Below, piece by piece: positions 33,467 to 43,046 of a stretch of 64,000 nucleotides of DNA; position 1 is the stretch's first letter, and every line of letters starts with the position of its first letter. The DNA is from Lutimaribacter degradans (GTDB taxonomy: Bacteria; Pseudomonadota; Alphaproteobacteria; Rhodobacterales; Rhodobacteraceae). The notes under the pieces are model-generated. The model made no database searches, was not told the DNA's origin, and saw only the letters and a program-made list of their open reading frames with translations. Position numbers and translations under genes: made by a program. The stretch covers positions 186,001-250,000 of the forward strand of contig NZ_JAMQGO010000001.1 in the NCBI RefSeq assembly GCF_023703375.1. The letters are read 5' to 3'.

Positions 33467-34495
33467 TCATTTGTCGTTTGCCCAGCGGGCCACGTGTCGC
33501 GCCATCATGCGCTTCCACAGCGGGGGGACAAGGGCCACAACCGCCATTACCGGCACGGCGCGCGGCAGGGTGGGCATCTGGTCGGTAAGATCAAGCGCGG
33601 GAAAGGCCACGCCGGGGTGCGTGTGGTGGTGCGAATGGCGCGGCGCGTTCAGCATCATGGCCGATGACCAGAACTGTGGCCCGTTCCAGCTGTGTCGGGG
33701 CCCTACTGGTTCGGGGCGGCCGTTTGCGTCGACGCGGCGGCGCAGGCCGTAGTGCTGCAGGTAATCCGACAACAGGATCTGCAATTGCGCATAGGCCGCG
33801 ATACCCAGATAGGCCAGCATGCCTGTCAATCCGCCGATCCAGACCGCGGCTCCCAGGCACAGGGCCGCCCCGCCAAGGTACCCTGCGTAGGGATTTGACC
33901 AGGCGGGCGGTGGTGTCGCTGCGCGGGCGCGCAGCGCGTTTTCCGCGTGAAGCCCCGCCAGGAACGACCCTGGCCAGGCCCGCATCGCGTAACGCCAGAA
34001 CCCCAGCCCGGCGGGCGCCGAGGCCGGATCGCGCGCGGTGCCAACATGGATGTGATGCACCCGCAGATGCGACGAGGCGTGATGCCCCATCAGCAGCACG
34101 ACATAGATCGCGCGCCCAAGCCATTGCTGCCAGCGCGTGGATTTGTGGATCAACTCATGCGCGTTGGGGTGGCCAACCTGGCCAAAGAACAGGCCGAACG
34201 CCACCAGCAAGCCCAGCCGATGCAGCAGATCGTGCCCCGAGGCGCCGCCAACCGCCCACACCGCCACCGCCATCAAGGGGAAATGCAAAACGCCCAGCCC
34301 GACGGCCAGCCCGGTGCCGGTGGGAAATTCCGAGGTCACCCCCCGCACCACCGCCGCGCGCCGAACCAGGTGGTCGAGCGCCCAGGTCAGCACGGTTATC
34401 CACAAAACCGCGCCCCATACCCAGCCACCACCCAGGATGGCGCCCGCGAAAAGCAGCACGACAGGCAACAATGTGGCTATGTCGAAAAAGATCAT
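33467..34495 (-). CDS. AlkB-like membrane non-heme di-iron monooxygenase (alkane 1-monooxygenase family)
   Basis: A 342-residue integral membrane protein with about six helices and the histidine boxes of the AlkB family: HELIHK (about residue 113), HHASSHLRVHHIHVG (about residues 138-152), LQHYGLRRR (about residues 247-255) and the late NAPRHSHHHTHP (about residues 282-293). It hydroxylates terminal C-H bonds of alkanes or related chains using electrons from rubredoxin or ferredoxin. No rubredoxin gene is adjacent, so the true substrate and donor are open. Confidence 0.88.
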   Translation of the reverse strand: MIFFDIATLLPVVLLFAGAILGGGWVWGAVLWITVLTWALDHLVRRAAVVRGVTSEFPTGTGLAVGLGVLHFPLMAVAVWAVGGASGHDLLHRLGLLVAFGLFFGQVGHPNAHELIHKSTRWQQWLGRAIYVVLLMGHHASSHLRVHHIHVGTARDPASAPAGLGFWRYAMRAWPGSFLAGLHAENALRARAATPPPAWSNPYAGYLGGAALCLGAAVWIGGLTGMLAYLGIAAYAQLQILLSDYLQHYGLRRRVDANGRPEPVGPRHSWNGPQFWSSAMMLNAPRHSHHHTHPGVAFPALDLTDQMPTLPRAVPVMAVVALVPPLWKRMMARHVARWANDK

Positions 34496-34694
34496 ATGCG
34501 TCCAAGTTCAAAACCTGTCGCATACTTAACGCAGGCCCCGCTGGCGCACCATAGCTGCCGGCCCCGCGTGTTCGCGTCGCCTTGCAAGGCAGACCGCGGG
34601 GGAACCGGCCGCAGGCCAGTCGGGCATAGCACCAGCTCGTCAGGTCGGCCCCGAAATAACGTGCGGCGTCACGCGGCCTATAAATCAGGCGCCC

Positions 34695-35087
34695 TCAGAC
34701 GCCGATCTCGGGGCCGAGGCACATCAACGGTTCGTCGCTGCGATCGACGGCATAAAGCTCGGTGGCGGCCGGATCGTTCTCGAACCGCGCGGTCAGGCCG
34801 CGCGCGCCGTCGAAGAATGTCCAGCATTGCGGCATGGGGTTGTCCTCGTAGATGAAACAGATCTGGCCGTTCTCCTCCCACCAGCGACCTTCCTTGCACT
34901 TGCCATCGAGAAACGACCAGCGCACGCGGCGGTCGGGCAGGTATTCCTCGGCACCGTAAGCTTCGCCATTCTCGGCGTAGGTAAAGGTCTTGCCCTGTGT
35001 CAGGGCGTCGAACTCCTGTGCCGACAGGGCCGATTGCGCCTGCGCGACCGCGGGCCAGAGCAAAAGGGCGAATAGCAGATGTCTCAT
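34695..35087 (-). CDS. Exported small hypothetical protein
   Basis: A 130-residue protein with a clear signal peptide (MRHLLFALLLWPAVAQA, residues 1-17). The mature part has the pattern FTYAENGEAYGAEEYLPDRR (about residues 35-54), WSFLDGKCKEGRWWEENGQI and ICFIYEDNPMPQCW, with four Cys that could form two disulphides. This resembles small periplasmic beta-rich proteins of Rhodobacteraceae, perhaps DUF995-related, but I cannot assign it. It has no obvious operon partner. Confidence 0.75.
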   Translation of the reverse strand: MRHLLFALLLWPAVAQAQSALSAQEFDALTQGKTFTYAENGEAYGAEEYLPDRRVRWSFLDGKCKEGRWWEENGQICFIYEDNPMPQCWTFFDGARGLTARFENDPAATELYAVDRSDEPLMCLGPEIGV

Positions 35088-35218
35088 GACGGGCAGAGTG
35101 CCGCAAATGCGCCCCCCGCGCCAGTCACGGGCGCGTGTGCGCGGTCTGTTGCCGTCATGTCGCGCTTGCGGCCCGCGGCGCCGGGCGTCACGCTCCGGGC
35201 AGGGAACGGAGGGCGAAA

Positions 35219-35827
35219 ATGGGCTTGATCCTTGCCGGGGGGATTTTGGCGGCGGTCTTTCTGCTACGGTTTTGTTGGGATGGCGACAGTTGGCCCAAGA
35301 CGCTGGTCAAGACCGGCAGTCTGGGGCTGCCCGCGCTGGCCCTTGCGGTGATGGGATGGCCAACGATTTTCGTGGCGGGCCTGGCTGCCTGCGTTCTGGG
35401 CGACTTTCTGCTGTCGCGGCCCGGGCAGGGACCGCTGTTGGCGGGTATCGGCGCTTTTGCCCTGGGGCACCTGCTTTATATTGGGGCGATGGTGGGCCAG
35501 GGTCCGTTGGAACCCACCCTGGCGATCCCGCTGGCGCTGCTGATTCTGCTGGTGTCCACCGAGTGGTGGCTGGTGCCATACACCGGGGCGTTGCGTTGGC
35601 CGGTGCGAGGCTACGTTGGGGTGATCGTGGCGATGGGAATCGTCGCGGCGCTGACCGGGCAGGTCTTGTTGATCGCGGGGGCGTTGGCCTTTGTTGCCTC
35701 CGACCTTGTCCTGTCGCTGCGGCTGTTCGGACTGCTGGGCGGCGCACCGTCGCGGGTGGCGCCTTTCGCGATATGGGGGATGTATGTTGCGGCACAGGCG
35801 CTGCTGGCGATAGCTTTTGCACCCTGA
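35219..35827 (+). CDS. YhhN/TMEM86 family membrane protein (lysoplasmalogenase-like)
   Basis: A 202-residue protein with seven to eight predicted transmembrane helices. The family marks are ACVLGDFLLSRPG (about residues 59-71) and FVASDLVLSLRLFG (about residues 159-172), carrying the paired acidic residues of the lysoplasmalogenase site. The start is the ATG at 35219, preceded by GGAGGG. Mammalian relatives hydrolyse lysoplasmalogens; the bacterial substrate is not known. It is 59 bp upstream of ftsY. Confidence 0.85.
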   Translation: MGLILAGGILAAVFLLRFCWDGDSWPKTLVKTGSLGLPALALAVMGWPTIFVAGLAACVLGDFLLSRPGQGPLLAGIGAFALGHLLYIGAMVGQGPLEPTLAIPLALLILLVSTEWWLVPYTGALRWPVRGYVGVIVAMGIVAALTGQVLLIAGALAFVASDLVLSLRLFGLLGGAPSRVAPFAIWGMYVAAQALLAIAFAP

Positions 35828-35886
35828 GGGCTTTCAAACGACCGACCGACGGTCTAGGTCTGGGCAAACTGACAGGATTGCCGCAG

Positions 35887-37296
35887 ATGTCGCTATTCGG
35901 GAAACTCAAGAACCGTCTTTTCAAATCCTCGAAGAAACTTGAGGAGGGTCTGGATGCCATCGTTTCGGACGGCGGCACGGTCGAGCGCGAAGCGCAGGGC
36001 CACGCGCCCGACGCCGAGCCGGAGCCCGCGCCGCAGCCCGACCCGGAACCTCAGCCCGACCCCGCGCCGGAAACGCCCCCCGCGCCACCGCCCGAGACGC
36101 CCGCGCCCGACCTGCCCCCGGAAATTCCCGAGCCGCCGCAGGATCAACCCGGTGAGGCCCCGCAAGAGGCGCCACAACCTGACCCAGCGCCGCAGCCGGA
36201 CTACCCCGAGATCCCGGCGCCCGACCCCGTTGCGCCGCAGCCAACCCCGACCGAGGCGCCGATGCCCGCGCCTGAAACCCCGCCGGCCTCGCCCCCGCAA
36301 GAGGTGCCGCCGCCCTCGGACAGGCCGGGCGAGGCCGTACAGGAGAGGGTGCAGGCCGCCATACCCGCCACGTTGCCCGACGCGGGCGCGGCACCGGCCC
36401 GCCCGGGCATTCTTGGCCGCCTTCTGGGCCGGGGCGGCGGCGTGCAACCGCGCGAGGTGATGCGGCGTGCGCTGGATGACGAAATGCTGGAACAGCTCGA
36501 AGAGCTGCTTATAGCCTCGGACATGGGGGTGGATACCGCCCTGCGCGTCACCGCCAACATGGCCGAGGGGCGTTTTGGCAAGCGCCTGTCTACGCAGGAG
36601 ATCAAGGAAATCCTGTCACAGGAAATCGCCCGCGTGCTTGAACCCGTGGCGCGCCCGATGCCGCTTTATCCCAGGAAGCCGCAGGTGGTGTTGGTCGTGG
36701 GGGTCAACGGATCGGGCAAGACGACGACGATCGGCAAGCTGGCCAGCCAGTTCAAGGCGGCGGGAAAACAGGTCGTGATCGCGGCGGGCGACACGTTTCG
36801 CGCCGCGGCGGTCGAACAGCTTCAGATTTGGGGTGAGCGCGCCGGTGTGCCGGTGCTGACCGCGCCCGAAGGCTCGGACCCGGCCAGCCTGGCCTTCGAC
36901 GCCATGACAAAGGCCGAGGCCGAGGGCGCCGACCTTTTGCTGATCGACACGGCCGGGCGCTTGCAGAACCGCAAGGATCTGATGGAGGAACTGGCCAAGA
37001 TCGTGCGCGTCATCCGCAAGAAAGACCCGGAGGCGCCGCACAACACGCTTTTGGTGCTGGATGCCACGACCGGCCAGAACGCGCTGAGCCAGGTGCAGAC
37101 CTTCCGCGAATTGGCGGATGTCTCGGGGTTGGTGATGACCAAGCTTGACGGCACGGCAAAGGGCGGTGTGCTGGTGGCGCTGGCCGACAAGTTCGGCCTG
37201 CCCATCCACGCCATCGGCGTGGGCGAACAGATCGACGACCTGGCCCCTTTCGACCCCGAGGAGTTCGCCGCGGCGCTGACAGGGCTGGAGCGCTGA
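35887..37296 (+). CDS. ftsY: Signal recognition particle receptor FtsY
   Basis: A 469-residue SRP receptor GTPase that docks ribosome-SRP complexes at the inner membrane. It starts with the amphipathic membrane-targeting helix (MSLFGKLKNRLFKSSKKLEE), followed by a long Pro/Glu/Ala-rich acidic domain (about residues 38-165) and the NG domain (about 170-469). The GTPase motifs are GVNGSGKTTTIGKLA (G1, about residues 273-287), DTFRAAAVEQL, LLIDTAGRLQNR (G3), TKLDGTAKGG (G4) and GVGEQIDDL (G5). The start at 35887 gives the normal N-terminus. Confidence 0.97.
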   Translation: MSLFGKLKNRLFKSSKKLEEGLDAIVSDGGTVEREAQGHAPDAEPEPAPQPDPEPQPDPAPETPPAPPPETPAPDLPPEIPEPPQDQPGEAPQEAPQPDPAPQPDYPEIPAPDPVAPQPTPTEAPMPAPETPPASPPQEVPPPSDRPGEAVQERVQAAIPATLPDAGAAPARPGILGRLLGRGGGVQPREVMRRALDDEMLEQLEELLIASDMGVDTALRVTANMAEGRFGKRLSTQEIKEILSQEIARVLEPVARPMPLYPRKPQVVLVVGVNGSGKTTTIGKLASQFKAAGKQVVIAAGDTFRAAAVEQLQIWGERAGVPVLTAPEGSDPASLAFDAMTKAEAEGADLLLIDTAGRLQNRKDLMEELAKIVRVIRKKDPEAPHNTLLVLDATTGQNALSQVQTFRELADVSGLVMTKLDGTAKGGVLVALADKFGLPIHAIGVGEQIDDLAPFDPEEFAAALTGLER

Positions 37297-37300
37297 GCCC

Positions 37301-37346
37301 GATTTCTTGAAAAAGAAATCGCGATGAAAGCCGGTTCGGTTTTCAT
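37301..37346 (+). terminator. Tandem hairpins after ftsY
   Basis: An 8-bp stem GATTTCTT-GAAA-AAGAAATC (37301-37320) begins four bases after the ftsY stop and is followed by a weaker ATGAAA...TTTCAT stem (37324-37346). This matches the two-stem pattern after recN and fkbM. No long T-run follows. Confidence 0.5.
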
Positions 37347-37461
37347 GCTTCAGCGCAATATCCCACGCCATCTTGACCTTGCCCTGTCAACGGGTGTTTG
37401 TCTGGCCCCTGTTCGCGTGACCCTGAGTCGCGCACACCGAACCCCACAAAGGAGGCCCGCC

Positions 37462-37893
37462 TTGCCCGCAGCGACCGCGATTCTGGAAATCCGCCGCACG
37501 ACCGAAATCACGGTCGAGCCCGAAGGCATCTGGGCCTTGCTCGAGGCTGACCGGCTGGAGCCGCTTCTGGATGAAGGCTGGCCCGAGGAACGCCATCTGC
37601 TGGGCGAATGCGTCATGCTTGAGGGCGCCCGCGCCGTGGGTTTCGGGCGGGTTATCTGGGATGCGCATACCGACGATCTGCCGCGGGTGATCGACCTGGC
37701 ATTCTCGCCCGATTTCCGCCAGCCGTTCTTCATCGAAACGCTGGAACAGGAGCTGATTGCCGAATACGCCGCCGACGCCGAAGGCGGAGAGGTGGTGCGT
37801 GGCCATGACGGGCGGCTGATCGACATCACGCGCGCCGCGGCGGGCGAGGGGCGTCACATGGCGGCGCTGGGTCAACGACGGCCGCGTGCATGA
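37462..37893 (+). CDS. Unrecognised small protein upstream of an EamA permease
   Basis: A 143-residue protein that I do not recognise. It is rich in acidic residues and reads as alternating strands and helices (ILEIRRTTEITVEPEGIWAL, FGRVIWDAH, RQPFFIETLEQELIAEY) with no signal peptide or membrane helix. The TTG at 37462 is proposed as start because AAGGAGG lies six bases upstream and conserved-looking sequence begins there; an in-frame ATG at 37324 lies inside a hairpin. It ends in an ATGA overlap with the permease gene, so it is co-translated with it. Confidence 0.6.
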   Translation: MPAATAILEIRRTTEITVEPEGIWALLEADRLEPLLDEGWPEERHLLGECVMLEGARAVGFGRVIWDAHTDDLPRVIDLAFSPDFRQPFFIETLEQELIAEYAADAEGGEVVRGHDGRLIDITRAAAGEGRHMAALGQRRPRA

Positions 37894-38792
37894 CCGAGTG
37901 GCTGGCCGGGATCGAGGGCACCGAGGCCGGGCATCGGCTGGCCATGATCCTGGCGCTGACAGCGGCCTTTCTTCATGCCGCGTTCGGGGCTTTGCAAAAG
38001 GGGCGGCACGATCCTTGGATCACCCGCGGTGCGACCGACCTGTCGTATGGCTTGATCGCCGCGCCCGTTGCGCTGTTTGTGGTGCCCTGGCCCGAGCCAC
38101 ATATGTGGCCCATCTTCGTGGGCGTCTTCCTTATCCACACCGCCTACAAGCTATTGCAAGCGATGGCCTATTCGCGGGGTGCCTTTACGGTGGTCTACCC
38201 CGTCGTGCGCGGCACCGGGCCGCTTTTCACAGTGATCGGGGCCTATTTCCTGTTCGGCGAACGGTTCACACCCATGCAATGGGCCGGTGTGGGCGTGCTG
38301 CTGGCCGGGATCTACGGGCTGGCCATCTATAACCTGCGCTACCTGGTGGATGCGCGCGACACGCTGGTGCCGGCACTGGTATTGGCGGTGCTGACCGGGC
38401 TGTTCGTGGCGCTTTACACCACCTATGATGCCTATGGTATTCGCGCCACGGCCAACCCTTTTACCTTCATATTCTGGTTTTTCTTCATAGATGGCTGGGT
38501 GATGCCGGTGCTGGCGGCGACGCGGTTGCGGTCAATGGCGGTGCGGCCCGTCCTGGCGCCGCTGGCCCTGCGTGGCGTGGCGGGCGCGCTGATCGCCTTC
38601 GGGTCGTTCGGGTCGGTGATGATGGCCACGCGGCTGGACAAGGTGGGCGAGGCGGCGGTGCTGCGCGAAACATCGACGGTGTTTGCCGCGCTTATCGGTT
38701 GGCTGGTATTGAAGGAAACCGTCGGTCCGCGCAGGATTGCGCTGATGACGTTGATTGCGGCGGGTGCCGTGATAGTAGAACTGGGCGGATGA
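37890..38792 (+). CDS. EamA-family (DMT superfamily) permease
   Basis: A 300-residue inner-membrane protein with about ten transmembrane helices in two EamA repeats (about residues 15-145 and 155-298). Typical signs are the AYSRGAFTVVYPVVRGTGPL loop (about residues 92-111), FLFGERFTP and the mirrored VLRETSTVFAALIGWLVLKE. DMT permeases export metabolites or amino acids; the substrate is unknown. It overlaps the upstream small gene and is 15 bp ahead of the YciB gene, suggesting one operon. Confidence 0.9.
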   Translation: MTEWLAGIEGTEAGHRLAMILALTAAFLHAAFGALQKGRHDPWITRGATDLSYGLIAAPVALFVVPWPEPHMWPIFVGVFLIHTAYKLLQAMAYSRGAFTVVYPVVRGTGPLFTVIGAYFLFGERFTPMQWAGVGVLLAGIYGLAIYNLRYLVDARDTLVPALVLAVLTGLFVALYTTYDAYGIRATANPFTFIFWFFFIDGWVMPVLAATRLRSMAVRPVLAPLALRGVAGALIAFGSFGSVMMATRLDKVGEAAVLRETSTVFAALIGWLVLKETVGPRRIALMTLIAAGAVIVELGG

Positions 38793-38807
38793 CCAAAAGG
38801 GGGCCAG

Positions 38808-39416
38808 ATGGCTGCGCGTGAAATCAACCCGATGCTCAAATCGGCGCTGGAACTGGGGCCGATACTGGTCTTTTTCGTGGTCTACCTGCTGATCAAGGAC
38901 AACGTGTTTACCATCGCCGGGCGCGATTACAGCGGGTTCATCCTGGTCACTGCCGGGTTCATCCCGCTAATGATCGTGACCACCGGGCTCTTGTGGAAAC
39001 TGACCGGCAAGCTGTCAAAGATGCAGGTGGTGACGCTGGTTCTGGTCGTGGTGTTCGGCGGGCTGTCGGTCTGGCTGAACGACGACCGCTTCTTCAAGAT
39101 GAAGCCCACGATGATCTACCTGATCTTCGCGGGGATCCTTGGCTTCGGCCTGGTGCGCGGCCAAAGCTACCTGCAACATGTCATGGACGAGATGATGCCG
39201 CTGGCGCAGGAAGGCTGGATGAAGCTGACCCGCCGCCTGTGCTTTTTCTTCTTTGGCCTTGCCGTCCTGAACGAGGTGATTTGGCGCACGATGAGCACCG
39301 AAAGCTGGGTCTGGTTCAAGACTTTCGGCCTGACGGCGGCGGTTTTCCTGTTCTTCATCTTCCAGGGCGACATTTTTCGCAAGTACGGCGAGCAGGACGA
39401 TGACGGCGCCGAGTGA
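38808..39416 (+). CDS. yciB: Inner membrane septation protein YciB/IspZ
   Basis: A 202-residue protein with five transmembrane helices and the YciB/IspZ pattern: NPMLKSALELGPILVFFVVY at the start, ATGFIP-like VTAGFIPLM, then LVVVFGGLSVWLNDDRFFKMKPT (quoted in part as GGLSVWLNDDRFFKMKPT), a mark of the family, and WMKLTRRLCFFFF. It influences envelope integrity and septation in other bacteria. Its position downstream of ftsY and an EamA gene recurs in Rhodobacteraceae by my recollection. Confidence 0.93.
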   Translation: MAAREINPMLKSALELGPILVFFVVYLLIKDNVFTIAGRDYSGFILVTAGFIPLMIVTTGLLWKLTGKLSKMQVVTLVLVVVFGGLSVWLNDDRFFKMKPTMIYLIFAGILGFGLVRGQSYLQHVMDEMMPLAQEGWMKLTRRLCFFFFGLAVLNEVIWRTMSTESWVWFKTFGLTAAVFLFFIFQGDIFRKYGEQDDDGAE

Positions 39417-39507
39417 TGCCATTGGCGCGGGCCGCACGTCTTGCCCGTTTCCCGGGGCGGGCAGGCCTGGCGGTTGACGCCTGCCGATGCGCGGCGTACA
39501 CGATGCC

Positions 39508-39562
39508 GCGTGGCGATTTGTTACCGGATTGCGGGCCACGTAAAACATCCCGCTAAAAGGTC
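39508..39562 (+). ncRNA. SAM-II riboswitch upstream of metZ
   Basis: The sequence contains the SAM-II landmarks in order: CGTGGCGATTTG, an internal CCGGATTGCGGGCCACG that pairs back to CGTGG, then TAAAACATCCCGCTAAAAGG, which closes the pseudoknot. This class binds S-adenosylmethionine and controls metA/metZ in alphaproteobacteria. It is 80 bases upstream of the metZ start. Confidence 0.93.
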
Positions 39563-39574
39563 AGACGCAAAGGG

Positions 39575-39608
39575 CCCCCTTTCGCTTGACCGCGACCGGG
39601 GGTTTTTT
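39575..39608 (+). terminator. Candidate riboswitch expression platform: CCCCC/GGGGG stem plus T6
   Basis: CCCCC (39575-39579) can pair with GGGGG (39598-39602), followed directly by TTTTTT. It lies just past the SAM-II aptamer and before metZ. This suggests control by transcription termination; the inner part of the stem is weak. Confidence 0.5.
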
Positions 39609-39641
39609 CATGGGCTGCGACAGGGCCCGGAGGACTGCGTG

Positions 39642-40823
39642 ATGAAGAATGACTGGAAACCCCGCACCAAGCTGGTGCATGGCGGCACACGCCGCAGCCA
39701 ATGGGGCGAAGTGTCCGAGGCAATTTTCCTGACCCAGGGCTTTGTCTACGACAGCGCCGAGCAGGCCGAGGCGCGGTTTTTGCAATCGGGCCCCGATGAG
39801 TTCATCTACGCCCGGTACGGCAACCCCACCGTGGCCATGTTCGAAGAGCGGATTGCCGCGCTGGAGGAGGCCGAGGATGCCTTTGCCACGGCCAGCGGCA
39901 TGGCGGCTGTGAACGGCGCGCTTATGGCCATGTTGCGCGCCGGCGATCACGTGGTGGCGGCGCGGGCGCTGTTCGGCTCGTGCCTGTATGTCCTCGAAGA
40001 GATCCTGCCGCGCTTTGGCGTCGAGGTCACCTTTGTTGACGGCACCGACCTGGATGCATGGCGCGCTGCCATGCGCGCGGAAACCAGGGTCTGTTTCTTC
40101 GAATCGATTTCAAACCCAACGCTCGAAGTCATCGACATCGCGGCGGTATCGGAAATCGCCCATGCGGCCGGTGCCACCGTGATCGTGGACAACGTGTTTG
40201 CCACGCCGGTCTATTCCCGCGCGCTGGAGCAGGGGGCGGATGTTGTCGTCTATTCCGCGACCAAGCATATCGACGGGCAGGGGCGCACCCTGGGCGGTGT
40301 GATCCTGGGCAGCGAGGCGTTCATCCGCAAAACCGTGGAACCCTACATGAAGCACACTGGCGGGGCGATGTCGCCCTTTACTGCCTGGGTGATGCTGAAG
40401 GGCCTTGAAACCATCGACTTGCGCGTGCGGGCACAGACCGCCACGGCCCACGCGCTGGCCGAGGCGTTGCAGGGCCACCCGGCGCTGGCGCGGGTGATCT
40501 ATCCCGGCCTTGCCAACCACGCGCAGCACGCGCTTACGCAGGCGCAAATGGGGGCTGGCGGCACGGTTCTGTCGGTCGACCTGAAAGGCGGGCAGGCGGC
40601 CGCGTTCCGCTTTCTGAATGCGCTTCACGTTTTCGTGATATCCAACAACCTGGGCGATGCGAAATCCATCGTCACCCATCCCGCCACCACGACGCATCAA
40701 CGCTTGCCCGAGGCGCAGAAAACGCAGCTGGGCATAACGCCCGGCCTGGTGCGCGTGTCGTGCGGGCTTGAGGATCAAGACGATCTTCTGGCTGATATGA
40801 AACAGGCGCTCGACGCGGTGTGA
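39642..40823 (+). CDS. metZ: O-succinylhomoserine sulfhydrylase MetZ
   Basis: A 393-residue PLP enzyme of the Cys/Met metabolism family, making homocysteine from O-succinyl- (or O-acetyl-) homoserine and sulfide. Motifs are YARYGNPTVAMFEERI (about residues 57-72), ASGMAAVNGAL, FESISNPTLEVID, the PLP lysine in VVYSATKHIDGQGR (about residue 209) and the C-terminal VTHPATTTHQRL and RVSCGLEDQDDL. The start at 39642 has GGAGG eight bases upstream; a GTG at 39639 is also possible. The SAM-II riboswitch puts it under S-adenosylmethionine control. Confidence 0.95.
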   Translation: MKNDWKPRTKLVHGGTRRSQWGEVSEAIFLTQGFVYDSAEQAEARFLQSGPDEFIYARYGNPTVAMFEERIAALEEAEDAFATASGMAAVNGALMAMLRAGDHVVAARALFGSCLYVLEEILPRFGVEVTFVDGTDLDAWRAAMRAETRVCFFESISNPTLEVIDIAAVSEIAHAAGATVIVDNVFATPVYSRALEQGADVVVYSATKHIDGQGRTLGGVILGSEAFIRKTVEPYMKHTGGAMSPFTAWVMLKGLETIDLRVRAQTATAHALAEALQGHPALARVIYPGLANHAQHALTQAQMGAGGTVLSVDLKGGQAAAFRFLNALHVFVISNNLGDAKSIVTHPATTTHQRLPEAQKTQLGITPGLVRVSCGLEDQDDLLADMKQALDAV

Positions 40824-40940
40824 GCGCGTCTGCGGCTTGTGATCCGGCGGGTCGTTTCCCGCGTAATACCTTTCGTAATTGGAAATATGCGGGGGTTGCC
40901 CCTAAGTTATCCATGCGAGCAGGAGCGAAGGGGCCGCCTT

Positions 40941-42041
<1,101 letters not shown>

Positions 42042-42107
42042 AACTGCCGCTTTCTTGTGCGCACTTGGCGCTTGGCGCTGAAAACCGGGGCAAACTGGCC
42101 AGTTGAA

Positions 42108-42138
42108 GGGCCGTCGCGTATGTGCGGCGGCCCGTTTT
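42108..42138 (+). terminator. Rho-independent terminator after folE2
   Basis: Arms GGGCCGTCGC and GCGGCGGCCC (one G-T pair) around GTATGT are followed by GTTTTC, 66 bases after the folE2 stop. Confidence 0.75.
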
Positions 42139-42244
42139 CATGTTGGGCATGGCATCTTTTGATCTGTCGCGCGCCTGTCATGTCTTGCGGTTACGCTTTG
42201 CCATGATCATCCGCGCCCAGATGCACTGACCAAGGAGCGTACCC

Positions 42245-42580
42245 ATGGTGTCGATACCCCTGCCTGTTCGTTTCAGCTGGTATGCCTATCACGTCACCGC
42301 GACGGCGATGGAAACCCAGCTGCGCATGACCCACGCCATGTGGATGGCGATGCTTCAGGCCCATCCGCTGGCTCCGCATGACCTGAAAAAGGTTGAAAAG
42401 GTCGTCGCCACTCCCGCCTCCCGGTCCAAGGCCGCGAAGACCCGGAAAAGGGCGACGAAACCCAAGACGGCAAAGCGCAGCCCCGCCGCAGGCCCTGAGA
42501 GCCCGGCCCCTGGCACGCAAAGGCGCCGCCGCGCACCCTCGGCGCCGCCGCAGATGCCGAGCGGGCGGTTCGACGCGTGA
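42245..42580 (+). CDS. Small protein with phasin-like head and basic Lys/Arg/Pro tail
   Basis: A 111-residue protein. The first 45 residues are hydrophobic and helical (PLPVRFSWYAYHVTATAMET, then MTHAMWMAMLQAHPL), like the short granule- or membrane-associated proteins of roseobacters. The last 60 residues are Lys/Arg/Pro/Ala-rich (SKAAKTRKRATKPKTAKRSP and onward), like histone H1-type or PHA nucleoid-linked tails. A strong RBS (AAGGAG) precedes the ATG. I cannot name the family; a granule-DNA linker such as a PhaF/PhaI-type protein is one possibility. Confidence 0.65.
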   Translation: MVSIPLPVRFSWYAYHVTATAMETQLRMTHAMWMAMLQAHPLAPHDLKKVEKVVATPASRSKAAKTRKRATKPKTAKRSPAAGPESPAPGTQRRRRAPSAPPQMPSGRFDA

Positions 42581-42703
42581 CCGGGGGTTGCGCCAGTTGC
42601 AAGCCGGCTATTCGGTCTTGCGACTGGTAAGGTCAGATGCTGTGACCTATTTGTTGTCGCAGGGAGGAACCGAAAACGACGTTAAGACGAAAGGTTCCGA
42701 AAA

Positions 42704-42928
42704 ATGGCAACTATCAGCACCAACAACACCAAAACCTCGACCATCCGTAACCCGCTGGCCGCCCTGGGCGCCGCGCTTTTGAACTGGATGGAAAACTACG
42801 CCGATACCAAGACGCGCCGCGCCGAGATCGAGGCCCTGTCGGCCAAGACCGACGCCGAACTGGCCGAGATGGGCCTGCGCCGTGACCGTATCGCGCATTA
42901 CGTCTTCCGCGACCTCTACTACGTCTGA
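42704..42928 (+). CDS. DUF1127 domain protein
   Basis: A 74-residue protein with a flexible Ser/Thr/Asn-rich N-terminus and a C-terminal DUF1127 helix pair: RRAEIEALSAKTDAELAEMG (about residues 39-58) and LRRDRIAHYVFRDLYYV. Small DUF1127 proteins have been linked to phosphate, carbon and RNA regulation and stress in alphaproteobacteria. It stands alone with its own promoter region (42581-42703) rather than in an operon. Confidence 0.88.
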   Translation: MATISTNNTKTSTIRNPLAALGAALLNWMENYADTKTRRAEIEALSAKTDAELAEMGLRRDRIAHYVFRDLYYV

Positions 42929-43046
42929 GGCGCAAGGCATGGCCGGGCGTCGTTCCCTCGCGCCTGGCCGCGCCCTGCATCACGTTACGGGGGTGCGGCG
43001 CGGCGGCGCTTGACAGCGCGCATCCACGCGGCCAAGCCTTCGATCC

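Noticed and set aside
40860..40940. Zur operator upstream of folE2
   Set aside because: No GTTAT-N-ATAAC-like palindrome is present, although folE2 is often Zur-controlled.
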